Source: Herbaspirillum sp. ST 5-3 (GTDB taxonomy: Bacteria > Pseudomonadota > Gammaproteobacteria > Burkholderiales > Burkholderiaceae_D). From it: DNA of 64,000 nt. Shown here one piece after another: positions 55,914-63,404 of the stretch; the stretch's first letter is position 1; each line of letters begins with the position of its first letter. The stretch covers positions 372,001 through 436,000 of the forward strand of contig NZ_STGI01000002.1 of NCBI RefSeq assembly GCF_004804275.1. The letters are read 5' to 3'. A program made the translations under genes and the position numbers. The notes beneath the pieces were generated by a model that did not search any database, was not told where the DNA came from, and saw only the letters and a list, made by a program, of their open reading frames with translations.

Positions 55914-56675
55914 ATGAATTTGTTCGACTTGACCGGCAAGGTGGCGATCATTACCGGTTCCAGCCGAGGCATCGGGCGCGCCATTGCGGAGCAGATGGCA
56001 GCAGGCGGGGCGAAGGTGGTTATTTCCAGCCGCAAGGCTGAGCCATGTGAGGAAGTTGCGGCCGGCATTCGTGCAACTGGTGGTCAGGCGATTGCCATTC
56101 CTGCCAATATCTCCGACAAGGCGCAGCTCGAGCACCTCGTGGCGCAATCGCGCAAGCAACTTGGGCCGATCGACATTCTCGTATGCAATGCCGCCACCAA
56201 TCCCTATTACGGGCCGAGCACCGGCATGACCGACGAAGTGTTCGACAAGATCATGCGCAACAACGTGCTGTCCAACCACTGGCTCTGCCAGGCGGTGCGC
56301 CCGGACATGGCGATGAAGAAGGACGGCGCAATCGTGATCATTTCGTCGATCGGCGGCATGCACGGCGACGCCAACATCGGCATGTATTGCGTCTCCAAGG
56401 CCGCCGACATGCAGCTTGCGCGCAATCTTGCGGTGGAATGGGGGCCGGACAATATTCGGATCAATTGCATCGCGCCCGGTGTGATCAAGACCGATTTCGC
56501 CAAGGCGATCCATGAGAATGACATGGTGCGCAAGATGGTGGAAAACGAGCTGCCCTTGCGTCGTCTCGGTGATCCGAATGACATCGCCGGCGTGGCGGTG
56601 ATGCTGGCCAGCCCGGCCGGAAAATACGTGACCGGGCAAACCATTGTTGCCGATGGCGGCTTGACGATTCGCTGA
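55914..56675 (+). CDS. Short-chain dehydrogenase/reductase
   Basis: This 253-aa protein is a classical SDR: TGSSRGIGRAIAEQM for NAD(P) binding, VCNAATNPYYG in place of NNAG, and catalytic Ser/Tyr/Lys in ISSIGG...GMYCVSKAA. It ends with GKYVTGQTIVADGGLTIR. The NPYYGP segment is similar to DHRS4-like and bacterial dehydrogenases found with acyl-CoA dehydrogenases. It probably reduces a keto or oxidises a hydroxy acyl-CoA in the same pathway. TGGAG precedes the ATG at 55914; an open frame upstream lies inside the preceding gene. Confidence 0.9.
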   Translation: MNLFDLTGKVAIITGSSRGIGRAIAEQMAAGGAKVVISSRKAEPCEEVAAGIRATGGQAIAIPANISDKAQLEHLVAQSRKQLGPIDILVCNAATNPYYGPSTGMTDEVFDKIMRNNVLSNHWLCQAVRPDMAMKKDGAIVIISSIGGMHGDANIGMYCVSKAADMQLARNLAVEWGPDNIRINCIAPGVIKTDFAKAIHENDMVRKMVENELPLRRLGDPNDIAGVAVMLASPAGKYVTGQTIVADGGLTIR

Positions 56676-56688
56676 GGCCGGATAGACG

Positions 56689-57762
56689 ATGTTTGACGAA
56701 GAAAATTCCGGGACCAGGGCGGTCGCGCAGCAGCATCAGTTCGATGTCGAGCGACTGGAGACTTTCCTGAGCAAGAGCCTCTCCGGATTTGCCGGGCCGG
56801 TTTCGGTGCAGCAGTTCAAGGGTGGGCAGTCCAATCCTACCTACAAGCTGTCCACCCCGAATCATCACTATGTGATGCGGGCGAAACCCGGACCCGCCGC
56901 GAGCCTGCTACCGTCGGCGCATGCGATTGAGCGCGAATACCGCGTCCTGAAAGCATTGCATGGCAGCGATGTCCCCGTCGCCGCGCCGCTGCTGCTGTGC
57001 GAGGACGAGGCGGTGATCGGCCGGGCGTTCTATCTGATGGAAATGATGGATGGGCGCGTGCTGTGGGATCCGGCGATGCCAGGCGCATCCGCCGATGAGC
57101 GGTCGCGGCTGTACGACGAGATGAACCGCGTTATCGCTGCCTTGCACAAGATCGATTATGCAGCGGTCGGACTGGCCGATTACGGCAAGCCCGGCAACTA
57201 TTTTGCGCGGCAGACCGACCGCTGGACGAAGCAATACCGGGGCGCCGAAACCGAAGTGATCGAGGCGATGGACAATCTGATTGCCTGGTTGCCGCGGAAT
57301 ATGCCGGTTGACGATGGTTTGGCGTCCATCGTGCACGGCGATTTCCGGGTCGACAACCTGATCTTCCATGCCACGCAGCCGCGCGCGCTCGCGGTGCTGG
57401 ACTGGGAGTTGTCGACCTTGGGGCACCCGCTGGCGGACTTTGCGTATCATTGCATGGCCTGGCGCGCCCCGCGTGCCTTCCGGGGCCTGGCGGGCGAGAG
57501 TCTGGCTGCGCTCGGCATCCCCGACGAGCGGGCCTATGTCGAGAAATATTGCGACCGAACCGGTTTTCGTGTTACCGGCAACTGGAACTTTTACCTGGCG
57601 TTCAACCTCTTCCGGCTTGCCGGCATCAACCAGGGTGTCGCCAAGCGTGCGTTGGACGGCACGGCATCCAGCGAGCAGGCGCAACGGGTCGGCAAGACGA
57701 CTCGCCCACTGGCGGAAATGGCGTGGTCGTACGCACAAAGGGCGGAAAAGAACCTCGCCTGA
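56689..57762 (+). CDS. APH-fold phosphotransferase, ACAD10/11 kinase-domain-like (LvaA-like)
   Basis: This 357-aa protein has the aminoglycoside-phosphotransferase/choline-kinase fold: GGQSNPTYKLS near the start, the catalytic loop IVHGDFRVDNLIFH with HGDxxxxN, and the metal-binding D in LAVLDWELSTLGHPLADFAYH. This WELSTLG form is characteristic of kinases that accompany ACAD10/11-like dehydrogenases. In Pseudomonas LvaA and in animal ACAD10/11 such kinases phosphorylate 4-hydroxyacyl-CoA. It is therefore unlikely to be an antibiotic resistance enzyme. It begins 13 bp after the SDR gene and ends just before a strong hairpin. Confidence 0.88.
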   Translation: MFDEENSGTRAVAQQHQFDVERLETFLSKSLSGFAGPVSVQQFKGGQSNPTYKLSTPNHHYVMRAKPGPAASLLPSAHAIEREYRVLKALHGSDVPVAAPLLLCEDEAVIGRAFYLMEMMDGRVLWDPAMPGASADERSRLYDEMNRVIAALHKIDYAAVGLADYGKPGNYFARQTDRWTKQYRGAETEVIEAMDNLIAWLPRNMPVDDGLASIVHGDFRVDNLIFHATQPRALAVLDWELSTLGHPLADFAYHCMAWRAPRAFRGLAGESLAALGIPDERAYVEKYCDRTGFRVTGNWNFYLAFNLFRLAGINQGVAKRALDGTASSEQAQRVGKTTRPLAEMAWSYAQRAEKNLA

Positions 57763-57763
57763 G

Positions 57764-57802
57764 CGATCATGCATGCCGCCGTATGCGCGGCATGCATGAT
57801 CG
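57764..57802 (+). terminator. Strong 16-bp hairpin at the end of the acyl-CoA operon
   Basis: CGATCATGCATGCCGC at 57764-57779 pairs perfectly with its complement at 57787-57802 around a 7-base loop. It begins 2 bp after the kinase stop codon. There is no T-run directly after it, so it may end the transcript with a factor, protect its 3' end, or act as an operator because the arms contain GCATGCAT. Confidence 0.55.
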
Positions 57803-58009
57803 TGTATTAAAAACAATCATTGGACGCATTCCGTCCGTCCGCATAAGCTTTTTTCCCTTAAGCAGTCTTTGGGCAGTCCGGCACCTCGTTGCGAGACGCC
57901 CAACCAGGCGTACTGGTTGCCTCTGCTCTCAAACGAACATGTCTGCGGCGACGCTTGTCCAGTGACCGACGCCCGGTACACATCCTTCACCCATTCCAGA
58001 CCTTCTCGC

Positions 58010-58540
58010 ATGTCGACTTGCACGCTGCCTGACTCCACTCGATTTCGCAAAGCGCTCGGTGCGTTCACAACTGGTGTCACGATCGTCACGACGCGTGACG
58101 GTGCGGGACGAGACGTCGGATTGACCGTGAACAGTTTCAATTCGGTATCGCTTGATCCGCCACTGGTGCTATGGAGTCTGGCCAGGAGCGCCAGCAGTTT
58201 GCCGGCATTTGTCAGCGCCGACTTTTTTGCCGTGCATGTTCTAGCAGCTGACCAGGCACCGTTGTCGCACCGGTTTGCGCAACGCGGTGCGGAAAAATTT
58301 TCGGGGATGCCTTTGCAGCGAGGCCTTGGCGGACTGCCCTTGCTGGATGGATGTGCGGCTCGTTTCGAATGCAGGACCGTACATCGGTATGAAGGCGGCG
58401 ATCATGAAATCTTCGTCGGCGAGGTGGTCAGCTTCGTGCATTACGAACGTCCGCCACTTGTATTCCAGGGCGGAGCGTATGCGACAGTCCTGAAAAGGAT
58501 GGATGCCGCCGCGGGTTCGGCCAGTGAGGCAATTAGTTAA
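58010..58540 (+). CDS. Flavin reductase-domain protein (HpaC-like)
   Basis: This 176-aa protein has the flavin reductase-like FMN-binding fold: FRKALGAFTTGVTIVTTR, GLTVNSFNSVSLDPPLVLWSL and FAVHVLAADQAPLSHRFA. Such proteins use NAD(P)H to supply reduced flavin to a monooxygenase. The ATG at 58010 is just before the conserved part. The next gene, a nitronate-monooxygenase-like protein, follows after 25 bp; it does not normally need external reduced flavin, so the true partner is unclear. Confidence 0.87.
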   Translation: MSTCTLPDSTRFRKALGAFTTGVTIVTTRDGAGRDVGLTVNSFNSVSLDPPLVLWSLARSASSLPAFVSADFFAVHVLAADQAPLSHRFAQRGAEKFSGMPLQRGLGGLPLLDGCAARFECRTVHRYEGGDHEIFVGEVVSFVHYERPPLVFQGGAYATVLKRMDAAAGSASEAIS

Positions 58541-58565
58541 ACGGATAAGAACGGAGACCAATTCA

Positions 58566-59522
58566 ATGACAATTAATAACCGTGTCACCACAATGCTTGG
58601 CGTTGAGCATCCCATTATCCAGGCGCCGATGGGGTGGATCGCCAGGGCACAGCTCGCCTCGGCAGTATCCAATGCCGGCGGAATGGGGATCATTGAAACC
58701 TCCTCCGGCGATCTGGACGCGATTCGCAACGAGATCCGCAAGATGCGAGAACTGACCGACAAGCCGTTCGGGGTCAACATTGCGCTGACTTATGTCCGTG
58801 ATCCTGCGATCGTGCAGTTCGTGGTCGATCAGGGAATCAAGTTCGTGACAACATCGGCAGGGGATCCGACGCGCTATTGCGCCGATCTGAAGGCGGCGGG
58901 TTTGACGGTTTTTCATGTGGTGCCGACACTGGCCGGGGCACTCAAGGCGGTTGCCGCCGGGGTCGACGGCCTGATTGTGGAAGGAAGCGAGGGCGGCGGT
59001 TTCAAGAATCAGCGCGACGTGACGTCCATGGTCCTGCTGCCGCTGGTGTGTTCCAAGGTCACGGTCCCGGTCGTGGCCGCGGGCGGTTTCTGCGATGGTG
59101 CGACGATGGCCGCCGCATTCGCGATGGGCGCGGAAGGCATTCAGATGGGGACGCGCATGTTGTCATCGACCGAGTCACCCGTGCACGATAACTGGAAGCG
59201 CGCCATCGTCAATGCCGAAGAGACCGATACCGTTTTCCTCAACCGCGGCGGCAAGGGACCGGCCTTGCGCGCGCTCCGCACAGAGCGTACGTCGCGCATT
59301 GAGCAACAGATCCCGGAAAGCATCATGAGCGAATTCGCCGGCGTCCAGCAGTTGTATTTCGGCGGCGACATGGAAGCCGCCGTCCCGCTGACGGGGCAGG
59401 TCTGCGGACGCATCGATGCGGTCAAGCCGGTGCAGGAGATCATTGAGGAAACGGTTCGCGACTTCCATCGCGTGGTCGATGGTCTGGCGGCACGATACGG
59501 GTCGGCTCGCTCGGCAAGTTGA
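58566..59522 (+). CDS. Nitronate monooxygenase / 2-nitropropane dioxygenase family protein
   Basis: This 318-aa TIM-barrel flavoprotein has the NMO family motifs: EHPIIQAPMGWIA, LASAVSNAGGMGIIE, VEGSEGGGFKNQ, PVVAAGGFCDGATMAAAFAMGAEGIQMGTRML. The usual class I active-site His in the GGH motif is not seen; the place reads EGGGFKNQ, so a non-canonical activity (for example enoyl-CoA reductase-like) is possible. It follows the flavin reductase gene and may belong to the same acyl-CoA-related region. GGAGACC precedes the ATG at 58566. Confidence 0.85.
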   Translation: MTINNRVTTMLGVEHPIIQAPMGWIARAQLASAVSNAGGMGIIETSSGDLDAIRNEIRKMRELTDKPFGVNIALTYVRDPAIVQFVVDQGIKFVTTSAGDPTRYCADLKAAGLTVFHVVPTLAGALKAVAAGVDGLIVEGSEGGGFKNQRDVTSMVLLPLVCSKVTVPVVAAGGFCDGATMAAAFAMGAEGIQMGTRMLSSTESPVHDNWKRAIVNAEETDTVFLNRGGKGPALRALRTERTSRIEQQIPESIMSEFAGVQQLYFGGDMEAAVPLTGQVCGRIDAVKPVQEIIEETVRDFHRVVDGLAARYGSARSAS

Positions 59523-59725
59523 CGCAGACATTTTGTGCGCCGACCTTACCAAGAAAACATCCTGCTCCAGGATTCAGGGCGCTTTCCACGTGTCTGAAGG
59601 TCGCCGCGCTCCGCCATGATGGGGGAGCCACGGCAGCTACCTAGCTGGCTAGCTTGACGCCGCGACTTCCGATGAGGTCTACTGCACTTTGCAGCAGCAA
59701 TAGACGCACCTATCGGCGGAGGACA

Positions 59726-60916
59726 ATGGCGCAAACTCTCGACACGCTACATTTCTATCGCAATGTGCCTCCGGTATCCTCGTTTGCCGAAACGATGTCG
59801 GGGCGTCAGCATCGCGACCTGCCGCGCGATTGGTGGATCGCGATCGCTGATGTCGCCGGATCGACGCGCGCCATCGAAGCGGGGGCCTACAAGGATGTGA
59901 ATACGGTTGGCGTTGCCTGCATCGCTGCCGTGCTGAACGTCGAGCCGGACGTCGATCTGCCGTTTGTATTCGGCGGCGACGGAGCGACGTTCGCCTTGCC
60001 GGGAGTGTTGCGCGAACGCGTCGAATGCGCATTGCGTGGTGCGCAGAAGCTCGCGCGCGAGGCGTTTGGCCTGACCCTGCGCGCCGGTGTGGTAAGCGTT
60101 GCAGATCTGGTCGACAGCAGCTATCCGGTCTGCGTCGGCAAGATGCGTCTTTCGCAGCATGTCACCCAGGCGTCCTTTTCCGGCACCGGATGGGACGAGG
60201 CCGAAAGGCGCATCAAAACGCCCGGCGCAGGCGGAGTGCTGCGCGTCGATGAGAACAATGGTGCGATGGATGCACGCTTCGACGGTTTTGAATGCCGCTG
60301 GAAGCCTTTCCCCAGCGTGAATGACCACAAGCTTTCGCTGTTGGTGGTTGCGCTGGCAGCGGAGGCGGATCGCAAACACGAGGTCTACGAACGCGTGCTG
60401 GGCCGGATTCAGTCGATTTACGGCGATGTTCCAGCGTATCACCCCTTGCGTGCCGAGCGCATGCGGCTGGCATTCAATCCACACACGCTCTCGCATGAGC
60501 TGCGGGTTCGCACCGCAGGGCAAGGAGCGCTGCGACGCGCTGCCTATTTCGGCGAGCTCCTGTTTCGCAGCGCAGCCGGTACGTATTTGTTTGCACGCAA
60601 GCGCGATACGGCGTTGACACGCTGGAGTCACTATGTCGACGAGCTGGTGGAAAATTCCGACTTTCGCAAGTTTGACGGCATGTTGCGCATGCTGATCGAT
60701 GGCAGTGAAGATCAGTACGCGCAACTGCAGGAATTCCTCGACGCTGAATACCGCGCTGGTCGCGTCGCATGGGGCGCGAGCAAATCGCGCGAAGCACTCC
60801 TGACCTGCATCGTCCGTTCCTACAATGGCCAGCACATGCATTTTCTTGACGGCAGCGATGGCGGATATGCGCTCGCGGCGCGCGATCTCAAGAAGCGTCT
60901 TGCACAAAATAAATAA
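59726..60916 (+). CDS. DUF3095 family protein (nucleotidyl cyclase-like)
   Basis: This 396-aa protein matches DUF3095: IAIADVAGSTRAIEAGAYKDVN in the N-terminal part, followed by LPFVFGGDGATFALP. The Asp residues after a beta strand and the GGDGA turn recall the metal-binding fold of class III adenylate cyclases and GGDEF proteins, and family members are annotated as adenylate-cyclase-like. Activity is not established. GGCGGAGG precedes the ATG. No partner gene is evident; it ends 187 bp before the LuxR-type regulator gene. Confidence 0.85.
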   Translation: MAQTLDTLHFYRNVPPVSSFAETMSGRQHRDLPRDWWIAIADVAGSTRAIEAGAYKDVNTVGVACIAAVLNVEPDVDLPFVFGGDGATFALPGVLRERVECALRGAQKLAREAFGLTLRAGVVSVADLVDSSYPVCVGKMRLSQHVTQASFSGTGWDEAERRIKTPGAGGVLRVDENNGAMDARFDGFECRWKPFPSVNDHKLSLLVVALAAEADRKHEVYERVLGRIQSIYGDVPAYHPLRAERMRLAFNPHTLSHELRVRTAGQGALRRAAYFGELLFRSAAGTYLFARKRDTALTRWSHYVDELVENSDFRKFDGMLRMLIDGSEDQYAQLQEFLDAEYRAGRVAWGASKSREALLTCIVRSYNGQHMHFLDGSDGGYALAARDLKKRLAQNK

Positions 60917-60936
60917 GGCAAGGATCCCGCAGGATT

Positions 60937-60965
60937 TGCATGCATGTTCAATCAGGTGCATGCAT
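60937..60965. promoter_or_regulatory. Two TGCATGCAT direct repeats upstream of the LuxR-type gene
   Basis: Two identical 9-mers, at 60937-60945 and 60957-60965, start exactly 20 bp apart, about two helical turns. Each contains the palindrome TGCATGCA. They lie about 140 bp before the ATG at 61104 and 20 bp after the DUF3095 stop. The same 9-mer occurs at 6848-6856 before the chemosensory operon. Confidence 0.35.
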
Positions 60966-61103
60966 TGACAAGCGGTGAATGTCAAATCGCGGTAATTTCA
61001 AAAACGTTTCCGATTCACCTGTGTTGCCGACGTGCACCTGATGGCATGATTTGCCGTGGGAACGCACACTGGCGCGCATCGATCGACATCGCTGAGGAAT
61101 GCC

Positions 61104-61931
61104 ATGGCCACGACATATCTCGACCCGGCGGAAGTGCTGACTGCACAGAAGATGCTTCGCGCGCGCTTGCTCGATCATCGCAGCGCGGTTTCATGGCCCG
61201 CGGGACGGGAACTGGCAGCACAGTTGCTTCTGCATATCGATGAGCCGACGGCCTGCTGGCAATTGGCGGTGGAATGGATGTGCGGCGCATTCGACGTGGA
61301 GCGTGTCGACGGCGGTTATGCAACGCCCGCGCAGCGAACCTACATGCTCGGTAGTGCAGAGGCGCGTTGCGCTGACCTGGAGATCGATTCCTTGCGAGGC
61401 ATCGCTATTGATAACCACGACCCGGGCGTGGCATGGATATGGTCGTCATCGCGCCCCGTCGTTTTTGCAGAGATTCCGCAAGAAAAGCGCCTGAGCAAAG
61501 GCTTGCGTCAGCGCCTCATGGCGGCAGGCACGGCTTCCAAGATTGCGGTGGCCTTGCGCGAAAGCGGTAAGCCATTTGCCTTGCTTTGTATCGATCACGT
61601 GGAAAAGCGGCGCGATTGGACCGCTGAACAGTTTGCGTGCTTTCAAAGCCTTTCTGCCGAAGTCCTCGGCCCGATCCTGTGGACTGCGGAGCGCTTGCAG
61701 GCAGACGCATCCGTCCATGTGCACACGGGCGATATTGACGACTTGACCCCGGCCGAACTGAGAGTGGCCATGCTGGCGGCGACCGGCATGAGCTACAAGG
61801 AAATCGCGCGCAGTCTGAGCCGGTCCTTTTCGACGGTCGACCACCAGCTCCGCAGCATTCGACGGAAATTGGGCGTGCAATCCTGCACGCGATTGGCGCG
61901 TCTGCTGGCAATACGAACTGGGACGGCCTAG
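61104..61931 (+). CDS. LuxR-type transcriptional regulator with GAF-like sensory region
   Basis: This 275-aa protein has a GAF-like N-terminal region of about 200 residues (VEWMCGAFDVERVDGGYA, PFALLCIDHVEKRRDWTAEQF). A C-terminal LuxR HTH follows (LTPAELRVAMLAATGMSYKEIARSLSRSFSTVDHQLRSIRRKLG). It lacks a receiver domain, so a small ligand or protein may control it. The ATG at 61104 follows GAGGA; an in-frame GTG 48 bp upstream is less likely. The cupin gene 115 bp downstream may be its target. Confidence 0.88.
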   Translation: MATTYLDPAEVLTAQKMLRARLLDHRSAVSWPAGRELAAQLLLHIDEPTACWQLAVEWMCGAFDVERVDGGYATPAQRTYMLGSAEARCADLEIDSLRGIAIDNHDPGVAWIWSSSRPVVFAEIPQEKRLSKGLRQRLMAAGTASKIAVALRESGKPFALLCIDHVEKRRDWTAEQFACFQSLSAEVLGPILWTAERLQADASVHVHTGDIDDLTPAELRVAMLAATGMSYKEIARSLSRSFSTVDHQLRSIRRKLGVQSCTRLARLLAIRTGTA

Positions 61932-62046
61932 CATCGCGAATATTCGCGATAGACGAGGCCCGGGGGCCGGCATATCGTTTGCCTGACGCAGCTGCGTTCC
62001 CTGCCTCGCGGCAGCGGCCAAATCACATGTAAATCAGGAGACTTCA

Positions 62047-62526
62047 ATGACAACCATGCCTCCGGCACTGGCCGGTATTCCCCACGTCACGCATCGCAGT
62101 GAAAACGAGCTTCCATTCGTCGATTTCATGGAAGGGCTTGCGGTGCAGTTGCTGCAAGTGGATATTGAATCAGGACTGTGGGTCGTACGTGCCCGGTTCG
62201 CGCCGGGATTGACCTTGCCTCGGCACAAGCATACCGGTGAAGTGTTCGCGCTGACCTTCTCGGGTTCCTGGAAATATCTCGAATACCCCGAGGTGAACAC
62301 GGCCGGATCCTACCTGTTTGAACCGGCCGGGGCAGTGCATACCTTGCACGCGCCCGCCACCAATACGGAAACGACCGAAGCATGGTTCGCGATCCGGGGT
62401 GCGAACCTGAACGTCAATGAAGCGGGCGAAGTGGAGAGTGTCTGGGACGCCGGGTTCATCCGCGACACCTATCTGGCGCTCTGCAAGGAAGCCGGCCATC
62501 CCAACCCGAACGTGATCGGACTCTGA
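62047..62526 (+). CDS. Cupin protein, 2,4'-dihydroxyacetophenone dioxygenase-like
   Basis: This 159-aa protein is a single cupin barrel. The metal motif is LPRHKHTGEVFALTFSG (two His and a Glu) and the third His is in EPAGAVHTLHAP. The length, LWVVRARFAPGLTLPRHKHTGE region and C-terminal RDTYLALC are like the 2,4'-dihydroxyacetophenone dioxygenase/ChrR-type group, which cleaves aromatic ketones with oxygen. Only the fold is certain. AGGAG precedes the ATG. Confidence 0.83.
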   Translation: MTTMPPALAGIPHVTHRSENELPFVDFMEGLAVQLLQVDIESGLWVVRARFAPGLTLPRHKHTGEVFALTFSGSWKYLEYPEVNTAGSYLFEPAGAVHTLHAPATNTETTEAWFAIRGANLNVNEAGEVESVWDAGFIRDTYLALCKEAGHPNPNVIGL

Positions 62527-62542
62527 GGCGAAATGCTTGTGC

Positions 62543-62581
62543 CGTGTTCGTCATGCTTGCGGATTCCGCATGGCGAACACG
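62543..62581. terminator. Hairpin between the convergent cupin and FecR genes
   Basis: CGTGTTCG at 62543-62550 pairs with CGAACACG at 62574-62581, and CATGC with GCATG inside it, separated by a T:G position. It fills the gap between two convergent genes. There is no clear T-run. Confidence 0.5.
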
Positions 62582-62590
62582 CCTGAGTTG

Positions 62591-63274
62591 CTAGTTGTGG
62601 ATGGGCAGGTCGCGAGACGGTATTTTCGGTTCGCTCTCCATGACCGGGCGGATATTCGCAAAGTCTGGTTCGGTTGCTGGAACAGCTTGAGCGGCCGCTT
62701 CGCCTTTTTTGAAGACGAGCATCATGTTTTCTGTGCCGGTCAGGAATGCTTTGGCATTGTCACATTCGCTTGTCCGTTTTTCGGGACTGCGCTGGCTGTT
62801 CAAAGGAGTCATGCTTGCCTTGCCGGTGGCGACCGTTAATCGCGTGCTGTCCTCATTAGCGACTATCGTCGCGTCCGCGTCGCCCGATTCAATCATCGCC
62901 AGCGTGGTGCGCACGTGGAGCAACTGATTCTTGCCAGGTCGGCTAACGCATATGAAGCGTAGAACGCCTTGGTCTAGACGCAGTCGGCTTTCATTGGGGG
63001 AAGCGTCTTCGATCACGACCCGGCTTTCCGCCCGCAGGATCAGCAGTTCGCCGGATTGCAGTCTGAGCTGAAGATGACCGCCGGTCGCTGTCTGGTAAAC
63101 GTCACCGCCATAGACAAGTTGGCCGGATAAAACGGGCATGCGCAGGCGGGTTCCTTCTTTCTGGAGGAACACCTTTCCGTTTACGGACAAGATCTCGCCC
63201 AGGGTATCGGCTGCCACGCTCGACGCGCCGAGCGCAAGCAGAATGCAGAAAACGGCAAGTCGCAGCGGCTTCAC
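62591..63274 (-). CDS. FecR-domain secreted protein
   Basis: This 227-aa protein has a signal peptide (LRLAVFCILLALGASSVAA) and a FecR/DUF-type beta domain: LGEILSVNGKVFLQKEGTRLR, LVYGGDVYQTATGGHLQLRL and the RAESRVVIED strand. FecR-like domains of this free type occur in many exported proteins and do not imply iron signalling. The best start is GTG at 63274, with GGAGAGAAG before it; the frame extends 32 codons upstream to an ATG with no signal peptide logic. It is followed on the same strand by no gene before the cupin. Confidence 0.78.
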   Translation of the reverse strand: MKPLRLAVFCILLALGASSVAADTLGEILSVNGKVFLQKEGTRLRMPVLSGQLVYGGDVYQTATGGHLQLRLQSGELLILRAESRVVIEDASPNESRLRLDQGVLRFICVSRPGKNQLLHVRTTLAMIESGDADATIVANEDSTRLTVATGKASMTPLNSQRSPEKRTSECDNAKAFLTGTENMMLVFKKGEAAAQAVPATEPDFANIRPVMESEPKIPSRDLPIHN

Positions 63275-63404
63275 GATCTTCTCTCCGGGATTTCCGCGCG
63301 TGCAAGCCGCGAGTCTTGGCTGCGTTTTCGCTCCGGATGTTGAGTGGAAAAAGTGGCAGGGCAGATTCACGGTTCCGCCATGCCACTCGTTTTACTGCTG
63401 AGGC

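Noticed and set aside
56689-57762. Aminoglycoside resistance by the APH-fold protein
   Set aside because: The WELSTLG motif and the acyl-CoA operon context point to ACAD-associated metabolite kinases, not antibiotic kinases.
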